From contig JABEVL010000156.1 of assembly GCA_013043995.1 (NCBI GenBank), positions 1 to 5,384 of the forward strand: a stretch of 5,384 nt of DNA, given 5' to 3'. The notes below the pieces were generated by a model. That model saw nothing but the letters and a program-made list of their open reading frames with translations. It did no database searches and was not told the DNA's origin. Numbering within the stretch: position 1 is the stretch's first letter; the number at the start of each line of letters is the position of its first letter. Source of the stretch: Spirochaetales bacterium. GTDB lineage: Bacteria > Spirochaetota > Spirochaetia > JABEVK01. The translations under genes were made by a program, and so were the position numbers. This document shows, piece by piece, positions 1 to 4,177 of the stretch.

Positions 1-810
1 CTCATAGTCCAAGGCGTCCTTGAAAATCTCTTTCATGAGGCCTTCCATCAGACGGTAGATGTCCTCGGCCGTGCAGAAAGACATCTCGATGTCGATTTGG
101 GTGAACTCGGGCTGGCGGTCCCCCCGAGCGTCCTCGTCCCGGTAACAGCGGGCGATCTGAAAGTACTTGTCCAGGCCTCCGACCATCAAGAGCTGCTTGT
201 AGAGCTGGGGACTTTGGGGCAGGGCGTAAAATCGTCCGGGGTTCACCCGGCTGGGGACGAGAAAGTCACGGGCGCCTTCGGGCGTCGACTTGATGAAAGT
301 GGGGGTCTCGATTTCAAGAAACCCCTGCTCGTGGAGGTAGCGCCGGGCCGTCCAGGTGACGCGGTCGCGAAGAACAAGACGGTCGCGCATTCCGGGGGAG
401 CGAAGGTCGAGGTAGCGGTACTGGAGGCGCAGGTTCTCGTTGGCCTTGTTTTCGTCTTCGATCTGAAAAGGGAGGAGCGGTGCCTTGGAAAGGATCTGGA
501 TCTTTTCGGCGACCAGCTCGATTTCCCCCGTGGCCATCTTGGGGTTGCGCATCGACTCGGGACGGGCGCGTACCGTGCCGCTGACGGCAAGGCAAAATTC
601 GTTTTTGAGTTCGGCAGCGGCCTCGATGAGGCCTGCGGGAGAACGTTCGTCGACGACGACCTGGGTGAAACCGTAACGGTCACGGAGGCTCAAAAAAACC
701 ACCCCGCCCTGGTTGCGGGCTCGGTGGACCCAGCCGTTCAGAACAGCGGGACGGTCGGCGTCGGAAAGGCTCAAATCGCCGCAGGTGTGGGTGCGTTGGG
801 GGAAAATCAT
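1..810 (-). CDS. aspS: Aspartyl-tRNA synthetase, N-terminal part (left edge cuts it)
   Basis: Cytoplasmic class II aminoacyl-tRNA synthetase that charges tRNA with aspartate using ATP. The frame is open for 270 residues from ATG 810-808 to the window edge; a bacterial AspRS is usually near 590, so over half is missing. Visible parts: the OB-fold anticodon-binding domain (about 8-105, GWVHRARNQGG and FLSLRDRYG), then the catalytic core with YRYLDLRSP (131-139), ETPTFIKSTPEGARDFLVPS (168-187), ALPQSPQLYKQLLM (196-209) and class II motif 2, YRDEDARGDRQPEFTQID (223-240). The start is supported by the family-typical RTHTCGDL at 6-13, although no Shine-Dalgarno sequence precedes it. Position 34, important for discriminating tRNA-Asp from tRNA-Asn, is Gln. 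It lies 50 bp downstream of the DUF2934 gene on the same strand, so co-transcription is possible, with a hairpin in the gap. Identity is very secure. Confidence 0.97.
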   Translation of the reverse strand, partial: MIFPQRTHTCGDLSLSDADRPAVLNGWVHRARNQGGVVFLSLRDRYGFTQVVVDERSPAGLIEAAAELKNEFCLAVSGTVRARPESMRNPKMATGEIELVAEKIQILSKAPLLPFQIEDENKANENLRLQYRYLDLRSPGMRDRLVLRDRVTWTARRYLHEQGFLEIETPTFIKSTPEGARDFLVPSRVNPGRFYALPQSPQLYKQLLMVGGLDKYFQIARCYRDEDARGDRQPEFTQIDIEMSFCTAEDIYRLMEGLMKEIFKDALDYE

Positions 811-833
811 GGACAGGATTCTAACAAAGACAC

Positions 834-855
834 AAGGGAGGGGGAAGCCTCCCTT
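834..855 (-). terminator. Hairpin between the DUF2934 gene and aspS; possible terminator or attenuator
   Basis: Perfect 8-bp inverted repeat, AAGGGAGG at 834-841 and CCTCCCTT at 848-855, with a 6-nt loop. It begins 5 bp after the DUF2934 stop codon and ends 23 bp before the aspS start. Read on the minus strand it is followed by a T-rich but interrupted tract (TTGTGTCTTTGTT), so it may be a weak or partial intrinsic terminator. A full terminator would require aspS to have its own promoter in the remaining 23 bp, which is too short, so partial read-through or mRNA processing is more likely. Confidence 0.45.
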
Positions 856-860
856 ACAGA

Positions 861-1058
861 TTAGAGCTTATGCGCTTTCCGGATTTCGGTCTCGGCCTGC
901 AACCAGTCAGAAAGGCCGTCTCCTGGCTTTCCGGATTTCATTCGATCTTGATAAATTTCAAAGGCTCGCTTCTGGACTTCGCCGAGAAATTTCTCCAGAT
1001 CGGGGCGGTCTGCGGCGCCCGGTGCCGTAGTTTTTCCTGAATCTTTTTTTACAGCCAT
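861..1058 (-). CDS. Small DUF2934-family protein, function unknown
   Basis: A 65-residue soluble protein with no signal peptide or membrane segment. Residues 1-20 are a charged, Lys/Ala/Pro-rich and probably disordered tail. Residues 27-60 match the DUF2934 pattern: a helix RAFEIYQDR (31-39), a Gly-containing turn (43-48) and DWLQAETEI (51-59), the family's characteristic Asp-Trp-Leu-x-Ala-Glu signature. The start is ATG 1058-1056, preceded by a strong AAGGAGG ribosome site (1064-1070) with a 5-nt spacer, which argues it is a real, well-translated gene. The biochemical role of DUF2934 is not established as far as I know. The gene lies directly upstream of aspS on the same strand and is divergent from the nagD operon. 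The family assignment comes from recognising the motif, not from a search. Confidence 0.85.
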   Translation of the reverse strand: MAVKKDSGKTTAPGAADRPDLEKFLGEVQKRAFEIYQDRMKSGKPGDGLSDWLQAETEIRKAHKL

Positions 1059-1075
1059 ATTTTCCTCCTTCCAAC

Positions 1076-1104
1076 ATCCTATGACGGATGCCGGCTTGCG
1101 TCAA
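1076..1104 (-). promoter_or_regulatory. Sigma70-like promoter for the DUF2934 gene (and possibly aspS)
   Basis: On the minus strand, TTGACG (1104-1099) is separated by exactly 17 bp from TAGGAT (1081-1076). The -35 matches consensus at five of six positions and the -10 at four of six. The expected transcription start is near 1069, which would leave a very short leader beginning within the AAGGAGG ribosome site (1064-1070). Supported by sequence resemblance and position only. Confidence 0.5.
1082..1103. promoter_or_regulatory. Operator-like imperfect palindrome inside the DUF2934 promoter
   Basis: A 22-bp dyad centred at 1092/1093: TGACG (1082-1086) pairs with CGTCA (1099-1103) around a central GCCGGC (1090-1095). 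Nine of eleven arm positions are complementary. It fills the spacer between the putative -10 and -35 and overlaps the -35 box, where a dimeric repressor would block RNA polymerase. No regulator gene is visible in the window, and the cognate protein is unknown. Confidence 0.4.
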
Positions 1105-1179
1105 ACTCCCGTCCGTCCAGTCTCAAACTTGATCCACGGTCAAAGATCCTGAAAAGACGCGCCAATTCTGCTTTTTTTG

Positions 1180-1209
1180 TTGTCTGTTTTTTCTTTTGAC
1201 GGTTACAAT
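1180..1209 (+). promoter_or_regulatory. Candidate promoter for the nagD operon, abutting the start codon
   Basis: TTGTCT (1180-1185) and TACAAT (1204-1209) are separated by 18 bp. The -10 matches consensus at five of six positions, the -35 at four of six. The predicted transcription start (1216-1217) coincides with the A of the chosen ATG at 1217, so the mRNA would be leaderless or nearly so. The surrounding 1171-1200 stretch is very T-rich (21 of 30). No Shine-Dalgarno sequence is present before the gene, which fits a leaderless transcript. Confidence 0.45.
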
Positions 1210-1216
1210 GGCCGCC

Positions 1217-1984
1217 ATGAAAGCGATTCTTTCGGATATGGACGGTGTCATTTACCGGGGAAAGGCCTTGATCCCCGGTGCCAGCGCTTTTATCAGCAGG
1301 CTTCAGAAAAGCGGTACGCCGTTCTTGTTTCTGACCAACAATTCCGAACAAACCGCCTTGGACCTGGTCCGTAAATTGGCAGGACTTGGGGTGCCTGACC
1401 TCGCAGAAAGCAACTTTCTTACTTCGGCCATGGCCACGGCAAAGTTCCTGGCCTCGCAAAAACCCCACGGAACCTGCTACGTCATCGGCGGGTCGGGCCT
1501 GGTGAACGAGCTTTACAAGGCCGGATTTTCCATTACCGAGACGGCTCCCGATTACGTGGTGGTGGGGAAAACCTCGGGTTTTAATTACGACATGCTGCGT
1601 AAAGCGACACGGCTGATTTTAGGGGGAGCCAAGTTCATCGGCACCAATCCCGACCTCGTTGACCCCGTGGAAGGCGGGTTTGAACCGGCTGCAGGGAGCC
1701 TTTTAGCCGCCCTGGAAAGCGCGACAGGGAAAAAACCCTACATTGTCGGCAAACCCAACGCCCTGATGATGCTGATCGCCCGTAAGCAGCTCGAAAGCCA
1801 CTCCAGCGACACCGTCATGATCGGTGACCGTATGGACACCGACATCGTGGCGGGTCTGGAAGCCGGGATGACGACGTGCCTGGTCCTGACGGGGGTTAGC
1901 CGTCGTGAAAGTCTCGAAGAGTTCCCCTACAGGCCCGACCACATTTTTAACCACGTGGGCGAAATTGATCCGGAGAAGCTGTGA
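1217..1984 (+). CDS. nagD: NagD-family HAD-IIA phosphatase
   Basis: Cytoplasmic HAD superfamily phosphohydrolase, subclass IIA; E. coli NagD dephosphorylates nucleoside monophosphates such as UMP. The 255-residue length is normal. Motif I is DMDG (Asp7 nucleophile, Asp9 acid/base), motif II is LTNN (Thr40), motif III Lys179 is in VGKP, and motif IV is IGDRMDTD (Asp204, Asp209). The C2 cap lies between motifs II and III and carries ELYKAGF (98-104), YDMLRKA (124-130) and GTNPD (142-146), all close to E. coli NagD. ATG 1217 is chosen because the nucleophile then sits at residue 7, as in the family, and because a -10 element ends 7 bp upstream. ATG 1208 (three residues longer) is possible; TTG 1196 is unlikely. 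There is no Shine-Dalgarno sequence. It overlaps the receiver gene by 4 bp. The physiological substrate here is inferred, not shown. Confidence 0.92.
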   Translation: MKAILSDMDGVIYRGKALIPGASAFISRLQKSGTPFLFLTNNSEQTALDLVRKLAGLGVPDLAESNFLTSAMATAKFLASQKPHGTCYVIGGSGLVNELYKAGFSITETAPDYVVVGKTSGFNYDMLRKATRLILGGAKFIGTNPDLVDPVEGGFEPAAGSLLAALESATGKKPYIVGKPNALMMLIARKQLESHSSDTVMIGDRMDTDIVAGLEAGMTTCLVLTGVSRRESLEEFPYRPDHIFNHVGEIDPEKL

Positions 1985-2352
1985 TTCCGCTTGTTCTTGT
2001 TGTGGACGACGAGGCCTCAACGCGACTTTTAATCCGCAGTTTTCTGCAAAAGATGGGGCTGGGGGTGATCGAAACTGAGAGTGGTAACTCGGCTTTAGAA
2101 CTTTTGAGGAAAGCTCGTCCCGATGTGGTGATTTTGGACCTCAATATGCCGAACGGCAGCGGCTGGGAAACGGCCAACAAGCTCAAAAACGACCCGGCGA
2201 CCAAGAGTTTGCCGCTGATCGCCATCACGGGACTGACCGAAGATTTGGCAATTCAAAACCGGGGAAAACCCTTCTGGGACGAGTTTATTGAAAAACCGTT
2301 CAGCCTTGCGATGCTCAAGAGAACCCTGAAACGCGTGGGGATTTTTCGGTGA
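1981..2352 (+). CDS. Stand-alone response-regulator receiver (CheY/Spo0F type)
   Basis: A 123-residue single REC domain with no output domain, phosphorylated by an unknown histidine kinase. The acidic pair is Asp9-Asp10 (VVDDE), the phosphoacceptor Asp53 (VILDLNMPNGSGWE), the switch Thr83 (AITG) and the conserved Lys105 (EKPFS), so it should be phosphorylation-competent. The position usually held by the aromatic switch residue is near Phe102. The start is GTG 1981, which overlaps the nagD stop as GTGA; GGAG at 1972-1975 serves as ribosome site. It ends in a second GTGA overlap with the RluA-type gene, so its translation is coupled to both neighbours. No kinase is visible in the window, so the signal and target are unknown. 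Proteins of this form act by protein contact or in a phosphorelay. Confidence 0.93.
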   Translation: MIPLVLVVDDEASTRLLIRSFLQKMGLGVIETESGNSALELLRKARPDVVILDLNMPNGSGWETANKLKNDPATKSLPLIAITGLTEDLAIQNRGKPFWDEFIEKPFSLAMLKRTLKRVGIFR

Positions 2353-2996
2353 AAATCGCGGTTTTATTTGAAGATGACGCGTTCTGGGTGGCCCATAAAC
2401 CGGAGGGGCTGGCAACCATCCCCGAAAGGCTGAACCCAGAAGCTCCTAATCTGTGGAAACTGGGCGAGAACCTGGCGGGAAGCCGATTGTGGGTTGTTCA
2501 CCGCCTGGACAAGGAAACGAGCGGCGTCGTTGTTTTTGCCAAGAACGCTGAGGCCCACCGGCGGTTGAACGCTTTCTTTGAGAAACGTCTCGTGCATAAG
2601 ACCTACCTGGCCTGGGTTTTTGGTGCTTGGGAGGGGAGTGGATCTTGCAGGTCGCCTTTACGAGAATATGGATCCGGCCGGGTTGCCGTCGACCCTGCCC
2701 GGGGAAAGCCGTCCGAGACGGGCTGGAGGGTTCTTCAAACGCGCGGCGAATTTTCCTTCGTGGAGCTGAAACCCGCAACAGGACGCCGTCACCAGCTGAG
2801 GGTTCACCTTTATCACCTGGGACACCCCATCGTTGGGGATCCGCTTTATGGGCCGGCGGTCCAGCGCGGTGCCTGGACCCGTCTTTACCTGCACGCTGTG
2901 GAGCTTTTGCTTCCCCTCACCGCGGGGCCGTTGACGGGGTGGCGTTCCGAGCCTGATCCTGATTTCCTCCTTGGTCCCAAAAAACTCTACCTCTAG
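2349..2996 (+). CDS. RluA-family pseudouridine synthase, short form without S4 domain
   Basis: Converts specific uridines in rRNA or tRNA to pseudouridine. The 215-residue protein is only the catalytic domain: KPEGL (17-21), the active-site HRLDKETSGVVVFAK (51-65) with catalytic Asp54, HKTYLAWVFG (83-92), and TGRRHQLRVHL...GHPIVGDPLYG (144-168), then LHA near the C terminus. The N-terminal S4 RNA-binding domain of RluC/RluD is missing, as in RluA and TruC, and the missing part is not explained by truncation because the frame begins at the GTGA overlap with the receiver gene. The start is GTG 2349; only a weak GGGG (2337-2340) precedes it, so translation probably depends on coupling. The target uridine cannot be read from sequence, so no rluA/truC symbol is given. 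Confidence 0.9.
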   Translation: MKIAVLFEDDAFWVAHKPEGLATIPERLNPEAPNLWKLGENLAGSRLWVVHRLDKETSGVVVFAKNAEAHRRLNAFFEKRLVHKTYLAWVFGAWEGSGSCRSPLREYGSGRVAVDPARGKPSETGWRVLQTRGEFSFVELKPATGRRHQLRVHLYHLGHPIVGDPLYGPAVQRGAWTRLYLHAVELLLPLTAGPLTGWRSEPDPDFLLGPKKLYL

Positions 2997-3014
2997 CGTT
3001 AAGGTAGATTTATT
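2986..3014 (+). terminator. Weak terminator-like hairpin at the end of the nagD-receiver-RluA operon
   Basis: A 7-bp perfect inverted repeat, TCTACCT (2986-2992) and AGGTAGA (3002-3008), with a 9-nt loop, followed directly by TTTATT (3009-3014). It overlaps the RluA-type stop codon (2994-2996), which lies in the loop. The stem is AT-rich for a terminator, so efficiency is uncertain, and read-through into nrdB is possible. Confidence 0.4.
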
Positions 3015-3074
3015 GCCACTATTCCTAGTGTTTTGACTTGATCGATTCTAAAGTTGCGTTTATTCTTTTTCCTT

Positions 3075-4067
3075 ATGAGCATCATCAACAACTCCAAAAC
3101 CGATCCCAACAAAATCCTGCCGATGACCTACCTTTGGGCAAGGCAACATTACAAGGATGGGGTGGCCAATAACTGGGTTCCTGAAGAAATCCCCATGCAG
3201 GACGACATCGAGCAGTGGAAAAACCAGACGGCCCTCACCGATGAGGAAAGGCGTTTGATCTATTGGAACCTGGGGTTTTTCAGCACGGCCGAGAGCCTGA
3301 CGGCGAACAACATCGTCCTGGCAGTTTACAACCACGTTACCAACCCCGAATGCCGGCAGTATCTTCTCCGTCAGGCCTTTGAAGAGGCCATCCACACGGA
3401 TACTTTCATCTACTGCTGCGACAGCCTTGGTCTTGACCCCGAGCAGATCTACACGATGTACCAATCGATTCCATCCATCCACCAAAAAGACGATTTTGTA
3501 GTCGAACTGACCAAAAGCGTTTTTGACCCCAACTTCAACACCCTTGGGAACGCGAATATTCAGTCGTTTGTTCATGACTTGATCGGGTACTACGTGATCA
3601 TGGAAGGGATCTTTTTTTACGCAGGTTTTGCGATGATGCTGGCGCTCAAGCGCCAAAGAAAGATGATCGGCATCGGGGAACAGTTTGAATACATCATGCG
3701 GGACGAGTCGATTCACCTCAACTTCGGTTGCGACCTGATCAACACGGTCGTTGCCGAGAATCCCCAGATCTGGACTCCTGCGTTTCAAGAGGAAATCACG
3801 GTTTTGATCAAAAAAGCCGTTGAGCTTGAAAAAAATTACGCCCGCGACGCCTGCCCCGGAGGAATTTTGGGCATCAATTCGGAGCAGTTCTGCGACTACG
3901 TCGAGCACATCGCCGACAGGCGATTGGAGCGCATCGGCCTGAAAAAAGTCTACGACACCGAGAACCCCTTTCCCTGGATGAGCCAGTCAACCGACCTCTC
4001 AAAAGAAAAGAACTTCTTTGAAACCCGTGTGACCGAGTATCAGACGGGCGGTCTGGACTGGGACTAA
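3075..4067 (+). CDS. nrdB: Class I ribonucleotide reductase small (R2) subunit, predicted class Ic (Mn/Fe, no radical Tyr)
   Basis: Cytoplasmic R2 subunit that makes the oxidant driving NDP-to-dNDP reduction in the R1 (NrdA) partner. The 330-residue ferritin-like protein keeps all six metal ligands: Glu73 (FFSTAES), Glu104 and His107 (FEEAIH), Glu177 (IMEG), Glu211 and His214 (RDESIHLNFG). The radical Tyr position, four residues after His107, is Phe111 (HTDTFIY), as in Chlamydia trachomatis R2 (Phe127), which uses a Mn/Fe cofactor. Other chlamydial functional residues also align from memory at a constant offset of 16: Tyr206 (Tyr222) and C-terminal Tyr322 (Tyr338); Trp34 corresponds to Trp51. 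IADRRLERIGL, NPFPWMS and KNFFETRV near the C terminus are also chlamydial-like. ATG 3075 is chosen over TTG 3054, which would add hydrophobic MRLFFFL. There is no Shine-Dalgarno; 3063-3074 is all pyrimidine. No nrdA is adjacent, and no NrdR box is visible. Confidence 0.97.
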   Translation: MSIINNSKTDPNKILPMTYLWARQHYKDGVANNWVPEEIPMQDDIEQWKNQTALTDEERRLIYWNLGFFSTAESLTANNIVLAVYNHVTNPECRQYLLRQAFEEAIHTDTFIYCCDSLGLDPEQIYTMYQSIPSIHQKDDFVVELTKSVFDPNFNTLGNANIQSFVHDLIGYYVIMEGIFFYAGFAMMLALKRQRKMIGIGEQFEYIMRDESIHLNFGCDLINTVVAENPQIWTPAFQEEITVLIKKAVELEKNYARDACPGGILGINSEQFCDYVEHIADRRLERIGLKKVYDTENPFPWMSQSTDLSKEKNFFETRVTEYQTGGLDWD

Positions 4068-4087
4068 AAGACCCCCCTGAAAGTTAC

Positions 4088-4118
4088 CCGATTTTCCCAA
4101 GGGGAGTCGGACTTTCTT
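4088..4118 (+). terminator. Candidate intrinsic terminator after nrdB
   Basis: An interrupted hairpin 20 bp past the nrdB stop: outer arms CCGA (4088-4091) and TCGG (4107-4110), inner arms TCCC (4095-4098) and GGGA (4102-4105), with a 3-nt loop and a small asymmetric internal loop. A T-rich stretch, ACTTTCTT (4111-4118), follows. The tract is short and the stem is broken, so this is only a moderate candidate; it overlaps the next promoter's -35 by two bases. Confidence 0.35.
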
Positions 4119-4146
4119 GCCGTTCGGGTTCGTCTGGTGCTATAAC
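4117..4146 (+). promoter_or_regulatory. Extended -10 promoter for the ABC transporter gene
   Basis: TTGCCG (4117-4122), an 18-bp spacer, then TATAAC (4141-4146) preceded by the extended -10 TGC (4138-4140). The -35 and -10 match at four and five of six positions. The expected start of transcription is near 4153, giving a leader of about 25 nt with the ribosome site inside it. It is one of the better sigma70 matches in the window. Confidence 0.6.
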
Positions 4147-4167
4147 GTAAAGAGAAAGACCGTTTCC

Positions 4168-4172
4168 GGAGG
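4168..4172 (+). promoter_or_regulatory. Ribosome binding site that selects a TTG start
   Basis: GGAGG at 4168-4172 lies 5 nt before TTG 4178, whereas the first ATG in frame (4202) is preceded only by TCTCCCTCGAG with no purine-rich site. This favours the TTG start and adds eight residues before that ATG. Confidence 0.7.
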
Positions 4173-4177
4173 CCGAT

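Noticed and set aside
97..864. Long plus-strand open frame opposite aspS
   Set aside because: It lies antisense to a clear AspRS with class II motifs, has no recognisable domain, and reflects GC-rich codon structure.
1196..1216. TTG 1196 as the nagD start
   Set aside because: It would move the HAD nucleophile to residue 14 and overlap the candidate -10; the family starts just before the Asp motif. ATG 1208 is possible but less likely than 1217.
1059..1216. Hidden small gene, RNA gene or mobile remnant in the divergent intergenic region
   Set aside because: Only promoter elements, a dyad and a T-rich tract are visible; no repeat, tRNA fold or coding pattern. No stretch over 300 bases lacks a gene anywhere in the window.
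3033..3064. TTGACT at 3033-3038 as -35 of an nrdB promoter
   Set aside because: No acceptable -10 at 16-19 bp spacing; TTTATT (3059-3064) is at 20 bp, so I leave it unannotated.
3054..3074. TTG 3054 as the nrdB start
   Set aside because: It adds a hydrophobic MRLFFFL unlike R2 N termini and has no ribosome site; ATG 3075 is preferred.
3060..3908. 282-residue minus-strand open frame opposite nrdB
   Set aside because: Antisense shadow of a fully conserved R2 protein; no domain, no ribosome site.
3075..4067. R2-like ligand-binding oxidase instead of NrdB
   Set aside because: The C-terminal relay Tyr322 and R1-contacting tail are kept, which those oxidases lack, and the sequence is chlamydial-R2-like throughout.
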